This document shows, piece after piece, positions 11,262-22,498 of a DNA stretch of 64,000 nucleotides. The notes under the pieces are model-generated. The model did not search any database and was not told where the DNA came from. It saw nothing but the letters and a program-made list of their open reading frames with translations. The stretch lies in contig CM048840.1 in the NCBI GenBank assembly GCA_026545765.1, positions 33,422,765-33,486,764 on the forward strand, given 5' to 3'. Both the position numbers and the translations under genes were made by a program. Numbering within the stretch: position 1 is the first letter of the stretch; every line of letters begins with the position of its first letter. Origin of the DNA: Plantago major (Eukaryota > Streptophyta > Magnoliopsida > Lamiales > Plantaginaceae).

Positions 11262-12130
11262 GGAGATGAAATGGATGGTTTTGTAGATATAGTCACTGAT
11301 TGTGCTTTGTGTTCGTAACATTCATTAGTTTTGATAATTTAAAATTAATTTTATTTCTCTTGGTTCCAAAAAAAATTATTTCGAACTTATAACACTTGCA
11401 TGCTTAAAAGAGCAAATCCACTTACACACATAGAGAGTGTAACAGACACATTATTATTGGAGCAAGTATGCATACTATTAAAGAACATAAGGTACATCCG
11501 TGCAATTTCAAGAACATGAGGTACATCCGTGCATATTTCGAAGAACGTATGGTACATTTGTGCATTTTACGCACAAAAAATATCACTATATCAAATATAT
11601 GTTTACTATATAACGAGATTTTATTATAATCATTATTGAGTCGAGCATTATTGAGATTTTGACTCGATAACCTTATCGAGCGAGCCAAGCTCGAGTATTA
11701 CCGTATACTCAACTCGGATAAAAATCCTGATTTAAAACTGTCAATCATAGTCGTTACAACATATACAACTTTAACATTTGTTGAAGTTACAAGCTGTAAT
11801 CATTTCACCAATTTACATCAAGAACACATCCTTATAAAAGTACGTGTCATAGTATTATCAGTTAACATAAAGTGATTGTCACGCGTAGGGAGAGTCGCAC
11901 ATTCTAGTGATAACTATATTTTCGAAATTGCACCAAACCAAATCGAAAAGTGAAAATCTGAAAAATCACTTAATGGAAGTTTCCAGAAACGTCACCCCAA
12001 TCCCAAGTACGAATTTCCACAAACCTCAATAAAATCCATTCACAATCCAGATACAAACCCTATTTGACATGTCGCCTCTTTGAATTCTTCCGAAACACAA
12101 CTCCAATCCAAGAAAAATCCAAACAAATCA

Positions 12131-12553
12131 ATAACATCCTTCAATGATGTTGCTTCTTCCTCCGCCAAGAAGCCGATCGAGGATCCTGCAACTGCTGAGA
12201 CGAGGAAGGTTATTCTCAAGACATGTGATAACACACTGTTCGAAGTAGATGATAAGGTCGCCAATCAATCGCAAGCTATCAAGAACATGCTTGAGGATTG
12301 CACGGACACCGTCTTTCTGTTGATTAATGTCAAAGACCCAATTCTGGCAAAGGTGGTTGAGTTCTCCAAGCGCCACGTCGAATTTGAGGAGAAGAAAAGG
12401 GCCAACCCAGATTAGAAGTACTACGAATTGAAGAAGTTTGATGAGGAGTTTGTCAAGGAAATGGAAGGTGGATCACAAAGTGCTATTTGATATGATTCTT
12501 GTTGCGAATTATCTGAATCACAAGGAATTGGTTCATTTGTGCTGCTACGCTAT
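12131..12553 (+). pseudogene. SKP1-like copy B, truncated
   Basis: It aligns with copy A from the N-terminus, but the start codon is ATA at 12131. An upstream in-frame ATG at 12080 in the leader opens a frame reading into it. A TAG at 12413-12415 stands where copy A has CAG, and a frame disturbance follows near 12460. Homology ends at cttgtgctgctacgct near 12553, where the sequence jumps directly into the mid-flank (atatatgtttaccata). The C-terminal third of the gene and roughly 1 kb of flank have therefore been deleted. Confidence 0.85.
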
Positions 12554-13078
12554 ATATGTTTACCATATAACAAGATTTTATATTCATTATTGAGTCGAGC
12601 ATTATTGAGATTTTGACTAGATAACCTTATTGAGCGAGCCAAACTCAAGCCTTAATGTATACTGATCTTGGATAACAATCCTGATTTTAAACTGTCAATC
12701 ATAGTCGTTACAATGTATACAACTTTAATATTTGTTGAAGTTACAAGCTGTACTCATGTCACTAGTTTACATCAAGAACACATCCATATAAAAGTACGTA
12801 GTATTATCAGTTAACATAAAGTGATTGTCACGTGTAGCGTGACTCGCACATTCTAGTGATAATTATATTTCCGAAATTGCATCAAAGCAAATCGAAAAGT
12901 GAAAACCTGAAAAATCACTTAATGGAAGTTTCCAGAAACGCCACCCCAATCCCAGTATGCATTTCCATAAACCTCTATAAAACCCATTCACAATCCAGAT
13001 ACAAACCCTATTTCATTTGTCACCTCTTTGAATTCTCCCGAAACACAACTCCAATCCAAGGAAAATCCAAACAAATCA

Positions 13079-13605
13079 ATGGCATCTTTCAATGATGTTG
13101 CTTCTTCCTCCGCCGAGAAGCCGATCGAGGAGGATCCTACAACTGCTGAGACGAGGAAGATTACTCTCAAGACCCGTGATAATGCACTGTTCGAAATGGA
13201 TGATAAGGTCGCCAATTAATCACAGACTATCAAGAACATACTTGAGGATTGCACGGACACCGTATTCCAGTTGATTACTGTCAAAGGCCCTTAAGTTCTC
13301 CAAGCACCGCCTCGAATTTGAGGAGAAGAAAAAGGCTAACCCTGATTAGAAGTACAACGAATCGAAGAAGCTTGATGAGGAGTTTGTGAGGAATTGAAGG
13401 TGGATCACAAAGTGTTGTTTGATATGATTCTTGCTGCGAATTATCTGAATCACAAGGAATTGATTCATTTGTGCTGCTACGCTATTGCAGATATGATGAA
13501 GGTAAGTCACCAGATGACATTCGCTCCCTTTTTCACATTGTCAATGACTATACGCCTGAGGAAGAGGTTGCGGTTCGTAGGAAGAATCAATGGGCTTTTG
13601 AATAG
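13079..13605 (+). pseudogene. SKP1-like copy C, disabled
   Basis: ATG is intact at 13079 and the N-terminus MASFNDVASSSAEKP matches copy A. A TAA at 13217-13219 replaces the CAA of VANQ. The segment after IQLITVKGP is shortened at about 13290, and further stops and frame changes follow (tagaag near 13348; aggaattgaagg near 13392). The end is the family-typical WAFE codons followed by TAG at 13603-13605, which shows the ancestral stop position. Confidence 0.88.
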
Positions 13606-14552
13606 TTTCTTAGTAGGGAGATGATGAATGCGTTCTGGAAAATTTTGACTTGTTGGATTTTATTTTGGTGGAGTAGGTAAGAAGATGAAATGGATGGTTT
13701 AGTAGATATAGTTATTGACTGTGCTATATGCACTTAACATTTATTAGTTTTAATAATTTAAAATTAATTTTATTGCTCTTGGTTCCAAAAAAAATTATTG
13801 TAACTTTTTAACACTTGCATGCTTAAAAAAATAACTTCACTTGCACACAAGGATAGTGTAATACACACATCAATATTAGAGTAATTGTGCATACTATTAA
13901 AGAATATAAGGTACATCCGTACAATTTCATGAACATGAGGTACATCCGTGCATATTTCGAAGAACGTAGGGTCCATTTGTGCATTTTACCCACAAAATAT
14001 CACTATATCAAATATACGTTTATCATATAACGAGATTTTATAATCATTACTGAGTCCAGCATTATTGAGTTTTGACTCGATAACTTTATCGAGAGAGCCA
14101 AACTCGAGCCTTACCATATACTCAACTTGGCTCAACTCGGATAACAATTCTGATTTTAAACTCTCAATCATAATCGATATAACATATACAACTTTAATAT
14201 TTGTTGAAGTTACAAGATGTAAACATGTCACCAATTTACATCAAGAACACATCCAAATAAAAGTACGTGTCATAGTATTATTAGTTAACATAAAGTGATT
14301 GTCACACGTAGCGTGAATCGCACATTCTAGTGATAATTATATTTCCGAAATTGCATCAAAGCAAATCGAAAAGTGAAAACCTGAAAAATCACTTAATGGA
14401 AGTTTCCAGAAATGCCACCCCAATCCCCAATATGCATTTCCACAAACCTCTATAAACCCATTCACAATCCAGATACAAACCCTATTTCATTGGTCTCCTC
14501 TTTGAATTCTCCCGAAACACAACTCCAATCCAAGGAAAATCCAAACAAATCA

Positions 14553-15095
14553 ATGGCATCGTTCAATGATGTTGCTTATTCCTCCGCCGAGAAGCCGATC
14601 GAGGGTCCTACAACTGCTGGGACGAGGAAGGTTACTCTCAAGACCCGTGATAACACACTGTTTGAAGTAGATGATAAGGTCGCCAGTAATTCGCAGACTA
14701 TCAAGAACATTCTTGAGGATTGCACGAACACTGTGTTCCTCTTGATTAATGTCAAAGCCCAAATTCTGGCAAAGGTGGTTGAGTTCTCGAAGCACCACCT
14801 CGAATTTGAGGAGAAGAAAAATGCTAATCATGATCATAAGTACAATGAATTGAAGAAGTTTGATAATGAGTTTGTGAAAGAATTGAAGGTGGATCACAAA
14901 GTGATATTTGATATGATTCTTGCTGCAAATTATCTGAATCATAAGGAATTGGTTCATTTGTGTTGCCAAGCTATTGCTGATATGATTAAGGGTAAGTCAC
15001 CTGAGGACATTCGCTCCTTTTTTCACATTGTCAATGACTAAACACCTAAGGAAGAGGCTGAGGTTCGTAGGAAGAATCAATGGGCTTTTGAGTAG
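14553..15095 (+). pseudogene. SKP1-like copy D, premature stop
   Basis: It is open from ATG 14553 for 162 codons through the POZ-like half and most of the F-box-binding half ([39 protein letters not shown]). TAA then appears at 15039-15041 where copy A has TAC. The remaining [23 protein letters not shown] sequence and its TAG at 15093-15095 are still recognisable. An in-frame ATG further upstream at 14412 lies in conserved leader sequence and is unlikely to be the true start. The lost segment contains the terminal helix used for F-box contact, so the product would probably not work. The 3' flank of this copy differs from copies A-C and matches that of copy E. Confidence 0.85.
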
Positions 15096-15179
15096 TTTCT
15101 TAGTAGGGAGATGATGAATGTGTTCTAGAAAATTCCGACTTGTTGGATTTTGTTTTGGTGGAGTAGGTAAGAAGATGAA

Positions 15180-17050
15180 ATGGATGGTTCAGTAAATATA
15201 GTCAGTGATTGTGCTATGTGCTCTTAACAGTTATAGCGTATTGGAATGAATTAATCTATTGTTGTTAGCTATTGTTAATTTTTTGGAGGATAAGATATAA
15301 TCTTTGCTATGTGCCCTTAACATTTCTATTAGATTTTAAACCTGTAAGCTTTTCATTAATTATACTAGCTAACATAGTATATCAAATAAGTAATCTTATC
15401 CTCCCAAAAAGCATGAAGAATTGTATTATGTGCTATGTTGGGGCCAATGGCTCTCGAAGCTTTGAAATTCCTATTTATTTCTATACCCAAACCTGATTTC
15501 GCAACTTTGTGTTACTCTTCATGGTTGGACGTTTGGGTTGATTAATCAGGCACTCGACAATCAGGAGTTGCATAAAGTTGTTTATTGGGTAACTAGGGTG
15601 CATGTAGTAACATTAACTTCGGGTATCGGGGCAATTGTGTGTATAGCCGAGAAATTCTTGTTGTGGGTTATAGCAATCCGGTTTTCCAGATTTAATTGGG
15701 CACCCGACAATCAGGAGTTGCACAAAGTTGGCAACGTTGTGTATTGGGTAACTCGGGTACATTTTTATATACAAGTAACTTTGGGTATCAGGGTAATTGT
15801 GTATATACCCGAGAATTTCGGGTGTGGTTATAGTACTAGGGTTTTCTGGATTTCCGGGTACCCAGTGAAGAAATTAGACACCCTGAATTATGTATCACTG
15901 ATTACATATAGATCTGGAGAGTATGTGCATAAGTTTGTTGTAAAGCCACAAACCAGAGTCTTAGCTTGTGAATCTGTGATACATGTAGAAAAACCAACTC
16001 CATTTTTCTTATAATCCCTCCGCTCATTCATAAGTTTCTTCTTTATGTTTGATTCCGTCAGACATCGAAACTCATGGCTGGCCAACAGTGCTTCAGCAAT
16101 AACTGATTTCTTGGAGATCATAGATCGAATACGCAGAGTTTTTTTCTGTTTAAAATTGTTGTTGAATAGCAATTATTCTTAAGAACCAACCAATTAAGAG
16201 TCGTTGTATCCAATTTGAACTTGAATAAAGTCAACAATTTGTGGCTCATAAGAATTACCATATGATTATAATCACTGATGATGATGATGATAGTAATAGT
16301 AATATCTTGATGGTTTAGTAGATTATATGTAGATATATACATTGTGTTTGGTATTCAATTGAATTTTGGAGTTAATGAATAGTGACTAACCCGGAGTTGA
16401 GTTTGAAGTTTTGTTTCTGTTAGTATTATATTGTGCATTTAAAGGGTTTAATAATATATCTGGGGTTTGAAAAAAAATTGAATTTCAGAGTTGATAAATA
16501 GTAACTCAACTCGAGCAGCATAGTGTAGAGTAGATAAACAGACACAAAAAATTGGAAAAAATCAACTCGAGTTGAGAAAATTCAACTCAAGTTGAGAGCC
16601 AAACAAGCGGATAGTCACTATTGCTTCTGCTATGTGCACTTAAAACAATTATGGTGTCTTGGAATGAATGAATCTTTTGTTATAAGCTACTGTAAGTGTT
16701 AATCTTTTCTATCGATCAAAACTTGAATATTTTATTATGTTACATTTAAATTGGGTAAGTTATTCATTAACCATACTGGCCAACATAGAATGTCAAATAA
16801 ACAGCCTCATCTTCCAAAAAAGCATGAAGAATTGTATGATAATGTGCTCTGTTGATGCTAATGGCTTGTGGACCTGCTTTCTAACCAACTTTGTGCACTC
16901 CTGATGGTTAGTCGTTCAGGTTTGGTAATCGGTCACCCGACCTGTCCTGTACCGACTTCATTTGGGTAATTCAGGTACCCTTTTTTACTGTGAGATCCGG
17001 TTTCGGTAATTGTGTATATACCCGAGAATTTCGGCTGCATGTGTGGATTA
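15180..17050. repeat. Downstream flank of copy D, duplicated behind copy E
   Basis: This stretch matches 27715-27817 plus 38989-40790 in order and orientation. Shared words include ggaatgaatgaatctttt, actagccaacatag, aaaaagcatgaagaatt, gcacccgacaatcagg, tatatacccgagaatt and gttagtcgttcagg. It also contains an internal older duplication: the 15200-15480 block recurs in diverged form at 16620-17040. The frame at 15538-16014 is open by chance and has no family I recognise. Confidence 0.88.
16345..16605. mobile_element. MITE-like inverted-repeat element (TGTTTGG ends)
   Basis: The left end reads TGTTTGGTATTCAATTGA; the right end reverse-complements to TGTTTGGCTCTCAACTTGA. It is A/T-rich with repeated caactcgagttgag palindromes near the right side. 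The same element sits at the same place in the duplicated flank (40016-40305), so it inserted before the duplication. I could not define a target duplication, so the superfamily is open. Confidence 0.5.
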
Positions 17051-17371
17051 TAGTAAAGATAACATATTTTTATATTCTACACTACTTACAATAAACTTAA
17101 AAAGTAAACTAAACAATCAAATCAACCATCAATAAAGTCATAAAGTGACCCCACATTGTACTATATGATGTAATAATATTAATCTCCTTATTTTGCATGT
17201 GGATTAGTAAATTGGAAAACTGAGGTGGAACATATAGAGTATAAAATACTAGTATTTACGTAACACACTACTTGTGTTAAGGATTTTTATATAAAAAGAT
17301 GAATTTGTTATTGAAAAAAGAGAAAACATGAAGAAAAAAATATAATGTTCTACGTAACTTACACACATAAT

Positions 17372-17490
17372 GTCAAAGCGTTTGTAGCCGAGTGACAAGC
17401 TGAGACACGCCGTACCTAAGAGGTCACGGGTTCGATCCTCGAAATTGGTAAATATTGTAATTGTAATTGTTATATTATATAAAAAAAAAA
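17372..17490 (+). mobile_element. tRNA-derived SINE with poly(A) tail and 14-bp TSD
   Basis: A pol III promoter is visible: box A-like TAGCCGAGTGAC at about 17385-17396 and box B GGTTCGATCC at 17429-17438, spaced as in tRNAs. The body ends in a 10-A tail (17481-17490). The flank cttacacacataat occurs immediately before (17358-17371) and immediately after (17491-17504), a perfect 14-bp target duplication. The paralogous copy of this neighbourhood at 9120-9134 is unoccupied. Folding as a true tRNA is not possible because no acceptor stem closes. Confidence 0.88.
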
Positions 17491-18065
17491 CTTACACACA
17501 TAATTATACTTTCCGTAAAATTAATCAATTAACTCATAAATTAAATTGATTTTTTTTATAATGAGTGGGAAAATCTCATTATTATGTTTCAAAATGACAC
17601 ACGTATGTATATCCGTTAGGATTCTAGTAAGTAAATAGTCATACTCATACATATTGAATGTAGTTTGTGTAAACCGATATCAACTACTATTTTACGTAAC
17701 AATTTAGATACTTATTGTACGCCTAGTCCCGGTTATTCATGGACTGCTCTCCGAATAAATTTGTACAAGCTAAATATTGTAATTGTAATAGTTATAATAT
17801 ACTGTATCTAAAAAAAAACTTACACAAATAATTATACTTTTCCGTAAAATTAATAAATTAAATTGATTTTTTTATAATGAGTGGGAAAATCTCATTATTA
17901 TGTTTCAAAATGACACACGTATGTATATCCCTTAGGATTCTAGTAAGTAAATAGTCATACTCATACATATTGAATGTAGTTTGTGTAAACCGATATCAAC
18001 TATTTTACGTAACAATTCAGATACTTATTATAGGCCTCGTCCCGGTTATTCATGGACTGCTCTCC
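17445..18065. repeat. Tandem duplication including the SINE tail
   Basis: Unit 1 runs from about 17445 to 17755 and unit 2 from about 17770 to 18065. Both begin with aaatattgtaattgtaa, the end of the SINE, then an A run and cttacaca, and both end in cggttattcatggactgctctcc. The paralogous sequence at 9120-9350 has one unit. The duplication is therefore younger than the SINE insertion and its breakpoint lies inside the SINE. Confidence 0.85.
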
Positions 18066-18189
18066 GGATAATAACTTGGCCCATTATACCAACATAAATC
18101 ATTTCCCATGCACTTTGTCTTCACTCGTGCGCGCATTGAAAAACTTTCTAGTTAGTCATTCGTCCTAAGATTTCTACACTTTGTGGATA

Positions 18190-19561
18190 TGAATATTGTT
18201 CAGATCTTTGAAACTTTGGGATGTTACATTCACCCCTCTAAAAATTTACGACGTCATCTTTGCATTTACCTAGGGTCCTAGACCAATGGTCCACCACTTG
18301 TGCGTTTTGGATTAGTTCGGCACATATACCATTTGTAATGCCACATCCCCTTATGGACCGACGTGGTTAACTGCTCTTCAAGCGATGTGTAGTCCCTAGT
18401 GTATCAATATAAGTCTTTTCCCGCGCATTTTGTTCTCACTTGTTTGCACACCAGAAAACTTTCCAATTGATCACCATCCTAGAATTGGGGTGCATGGAGC
18501 AAAAACGTTTAATTTGAAAGTCGTTATGAACGAAATAATACTCATTTGATATGATTATCGTTTTCTATTCATTTAAACTCTATTAAACTCGGAGACATTA
18601 TAACTTATCCAACTTTATTAAAGTATAATAATAAGAGAACCTCGCGTGTGGAGAGCCACGTGGAGAAAATAACGTATTGTGCATGCTCAGTTGCCAATTC
18701 TCTTCCGCCTTTTTCTCCTCAAAGAATCATCGGTCAACATTTTCTATATCTCATCTTGTACCTGCCCCTGTCCCACCATTAATATGATGCCAAGCCATTG
18801 TCTAGCACATGTGTACTCTTTACATTAAATTTTTCGTCTGTTTTTTTCCTAATATTCTAATGATAAATTTGAATTTTAATGTTCCAAAATATGTACTATT
18901 TTAAATTTTAAAGTTAATAAATTTTATTTACTTTTCTATTCATTTTCTACGTCGATATTGACAAGCGTATATAAAAAACTTATAGCCTACGTCTCTATTT
19001 TAAACTTTAAAAGGGTGGACATATATTTTTAATAAAAATATAATATTTGAAATAAATTCAATGATAATTTATTTAGTAATTCTTCTAAGAGACCATCTAA
19101 AGTATATATATATATGAAAAAAAGACAAACATTAAAGTGACTGCGAAGAACTTGAATATTTAGTTAAGAACGTCGGTGTTTTTCTTAAATAAAAATACAA
19201 TTTGTTTGAATTAATATTTACGTCTATATTTAAATTAATAGACCGTCTTTCAAAAGATTTTGTAATAATTATAATGTTAGTTTTTTTCCTTCTATATAAG
19301 AATGTTTTTTTAACATAACATAACTTTTTTTTATTATAGACATAATTATTGAGTTTATTATAAAACAAAGATCAGTTTAATTAATTATGTATTTGAGACT
19401 TGAGAGATATCAATCTGGAAGTAATGATCCGGTGTGAACTAATTAGTTGCTTAAAATGCCACATGGCGTATCATCAATGGTGGGACAGGAAGTGGCACAG
19501 GGTTTGATATAGAAAGTCCCGCTTGCTCAATGACTGTGTCTCGTTCCATTCTACATAGAAC
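18190..19561. other. AT-rich DNA with an imperfect inverted repeat
   Basis: No gene is seen. The sequence at about 18733-18795 (tttctatatc, then cctgtcccaccattaat) is matched in inverted orientation at about 19458-19517 (atcaatggtgggacagg, then gatatagaaa). The pair is about 780 bp apart end to end, which hints at a decayed inverted-repeat transposon. Another diverged copy of the gtgcgcgcat-type block lies at 18400-18490. Confidence 0.4.
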
Positions 19562-20040
19562 GGCAAAATTCATTTTAAGATTGTGAGCGTTTTGATATTA
19601 ATGCTTCAGAGTGGTCGTATTCAATTGAGTCTTAGATATCAGCGACTGATTAAAGTCTTAATTGTAAATTAGAAGGCGGACATGTCAATCGGTCCCAAAT
19701 TACAATTATTATAACCCCAATTTTACGTGAATTTGTTCAGTTGAAGGTCAATCGAGACAAAAATGATGAAAAAACGTACGAAAAAGAATATGACAAGGAA
19801 GAATTTGACGAGTGTGAGTGGGACGAAGTCCACGATGTCTTGCGAACGATCGATTTTCCATGTTTATCTCCCAACATTTGACATTAACTCATGCGTGAAT
19901 GACACATCCCACCTTCTAAATGCAATTAGTACCTTAATTGTAAATAGTCATTGATATTTAGTACCTCAATTGGATACGACCACTCTAGCGTACCAAATTG
20001 GAAATGCCTAACACTGAAGTACCAAAAATGGATTTTACCC
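19562..20040. mobile_element. MULE-like inverted-repeat element, about 480 bp
   Basis: The left arm from 19562 (ggcaaaattcatttt, then agagtggtcgtattcaattg) and the right arm ending at 20040, reverse-complemented (gggtaaaatccattttt, then agagtggtcgtatccaattg), match over roughly 100-150 bp with gaps. The core of 21 bases has one mismatch. Long terminal inverted repeats beginning with ggnaaaaty are common in Mutator-like elements of plants. I could not establish a 9-bp target duplication. The centre (about 19765-19860) has one acidic frame reading TYEKEYDKEEFDECEWDEV, possibly a captured coding fragment. Confidence 0.6.
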
Positions 20041-20598
20041 ACATTTCTACTCATCCATGTTTTAAAATTTGGGATCATGCCGAACCAGTCAGACCGTGAA
20101 ACCGGTGTTGGGCGGCCAGATAGGCACAAAAACAACGTCATTAAACCGTACCTCCTGAAACCATTCAAGCCGTGTAAAAACCGGCAAACAGCCGGTTTCC
20201 ACCGATTTTTTGGCAAAAGAAAAAGAAAAACACAGCCTATTCATCTTCTTCTTCTCTTGCTTGTTTTCCTTCGACCATAGGCATTGCATTCTTCTTCTCT
20301 TCTAATCGATATGAACTCCATGCCTAGATCACCTTATTTTCACCATAACAAGTTCGATTCACTAGATATCGTTTCAGAAGCTTTAAAATTGTTGCCTTTT
20401 TTGGGATTTATAATATGTAAGATAGTTAATGAGGATTACTGATGATGAATATCAGAAGGATTAATTGAGGAAGTTGGTGTGGTGAGGTAGACGAGCTAGA
20501 GATTTAGTAAAGAAAGCAGGCAGTTGTGTCATGTGTGAAATTGTGAATGTTAAAATACTGCCTACTTCTATTCCTTCTAGGTTAACATTTTTCCTTTT
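20041..20598. other. Intergenic DNA, no gene recognised
   Basis: Short frames on both strands (about 66-109 aa) overlap one another and lack recognisable domains. An aaccgg-rich patch lies at 20095-20210. Confidence 0.4.
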
Positions 20599-22208
20599 TG
20601 TTGAGAAATATATGTACTATTATTCTGTATATTGAACTGATAGTACATGCGAGTATATATACAAATATGAGAAGCTTGTAGAGCTTATCTAGAATGTAGA
20701 AAAGTATCATGAATAAATAATAACTCATTTTAGTTACAAATCTAACTAAATACAAACTCTTGTATATTTATCTCTAATACTCCCCTTATATGATGTGGGA
20801 ATACTGCCTTATTAAAAAATTTCCTAAGAAAAATCCAGTAGGATAAAAACCCAGACAAGTGGAAAATCCATCTCCCCTGATTGATGCATCACTGTACTTC
20901 TTCGAACTACTGCAAATTTCAACCTTCCAAACTAAGATGTCGAATGTGATGTGGTTCAGCAAATCTTCAAATATGTTGTACTTTATGGAATCTTCTTCAC
21001 ATAGATAATGACATAAAAGAACTTCTGTAATATACGAGTTTGTCTTCTTCAGGAAGAACTATTCCAAACACTTGAACATCATATAGTTTCAATGTTCCAT
21101 AACATCACTCCATAATACTGTAAAAACATCCAACAAGCCCATAACTCTTATCTTTACCAAACAATTTCACAATCATGGAGATATATATGCGCTTCTAATG
21201 TTGCCACGTTAAAAACCTCACTAAAAAAAATTCAATAAGATAAAAACCTAGAAAAAGAAAAGGAGTGCAACCATTTCTCATGGAATGCGCAAACGTACTT
21301 ATTGCTCTTCAATTGTTATCTCCCTTACTTGACAAGATAAATGTACCTTCTCCCGGAGGTATAGTAAGGATCATTGCAGCTCTTGATAGCTCAATTGTTC
21401 GTGATACTTCCGGACCTTGCGAATCTCAAGTATAGTAAGAACACTCCTTGCATTAATCTCTTACATGCTCAAACTTCAAGTTGAGCTAACATTGGTGTAA
21501 TCAATATTACTCTTCACGAGTTATGAGAATGATATCTCATACTTCACTTGTTCATAGAACTCTGCATATGCAAAACCTTAGCTACTCAAGAACTTTCTTC
21601 ACTAAATCCATGTTCGCTAACATGATACTCTTAATTTTCTTTTGGGACTCACTTCTGAAAATGATATTCATGTTCTCATATAAATCTCATAATCTAGCAA
21701 AATTCGATCAACCATATTGATAGAAGAATCTATGAGAGAAAAGTTGGCTATTCAGTTTTTCTTCTTTCGCTTCAGCCTTCATGTTGATTGGATTAGTGAT
21801 CCCTGAATTCATGATTCATTAGCATCCGCCGATTGCAATATTTTAATTTGTCGGTCTATCTACTCCTCTCTAGCTTCCTTTCTTTCTTCTGAATCTGGCT
21901 ATCTATAGGGATTCGATTAGTTGATGAACTAATATGGGAACTGAAACAGGAATGGATGGAATTTGCTTCGGCTTAACGGTACAAGTTTTGGTTGTGTACG
22001 GAAAAATAAGAATTGATCATTCGTGGAACACTATCGTGCTGATAACGTGTTGAGAAATAATTGTAATGTTATTCTGTATATTCAACTGATAGTACATGCG
22101 AGTATTCTAGAGCATATCTAGAATTTAGAAAAGTATCATGAATAGATAATAACTCATTTTAGTTACAAGTCTAACTAAATAAAAACTCTTGTACATTTAT
22201 CTCTAACA
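20599..22208 (-). mobile_element. Small non-autonomous LTR retrotransposon, 1610 bp
   Basis: The left LTR is 20599-20779 (181 bp) and the right LTR 22048-22208 (161 bp). Both start TGTTGAGAAATA and share actgatagtacatgcgagta, gaaaagtatcatgaata and aactcattttagttacaa. The flanks are CTTTT at 20594-20598 and CTTTT at 22209-22213, a perfect 5-bp target duplication. Orientation is minus. Next to the right LTR the sequence gtgctgataacg reverse-complements to a primer-binding-site-like cgttatcagcac, and next to the left LTR there is a purine tract on the minus strand (taaggggag). The 1.27-kb interior encodes no gag or pol, so it is TRIM-like and moved in trans. The LTRs differ by several substitutions and a roughly 20-bp indel, older than the copia element at 27818. 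Confidence 0.88.
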
Positions 22209-22498
22209 CTTTTCTTTTTGTAAATAAGTTTTTTATTAATATTTAATATATAACTTTAAAGTGGTTTTTTTAAACTTTGTCTCCCATTGACCCTTTCTCT
22301 TAGTTAATTGATCCATGAACAATACCAATTCAATAGTACAAAATGATCTTCCTTGGTATATACGGTTGATGCGTAATATTAAATGATAAAATATAAAAAT
22401 ACAGTAAAAATATGCATTTTTATTGGCAAATGTGTAAAAATTTATGTGTGAGTGTAAGTTTTTCTTATTATTTATTGAGTGTGGAATGCCTTCACTTC

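Noticed and set aside
9767..13976. Minus-strand frames over the triple 30-bp repeats (Met/Phe/Cys-rich)
   Set aside because: They reflect a short tandem repeat without stops; not conserved as proteins and with different ends in each copy.
10553..14969. Minus-strand frames antisense to the SKP1-like copies
   Set aside because: They recur only because the sense sequence is duplicated; no domain is encoded antisense.
17372..17460. tRNA gene candidate
   Set aside because: Box A and box B are present, but there is no acceptor stem; the poly(A) tail and 14-bp target duplication identify a SINE.
21523..21720. 65-aa frame inside the small LTR element
   Set aside because: It does not resemble gag or pol and ends without context; treated as chance.
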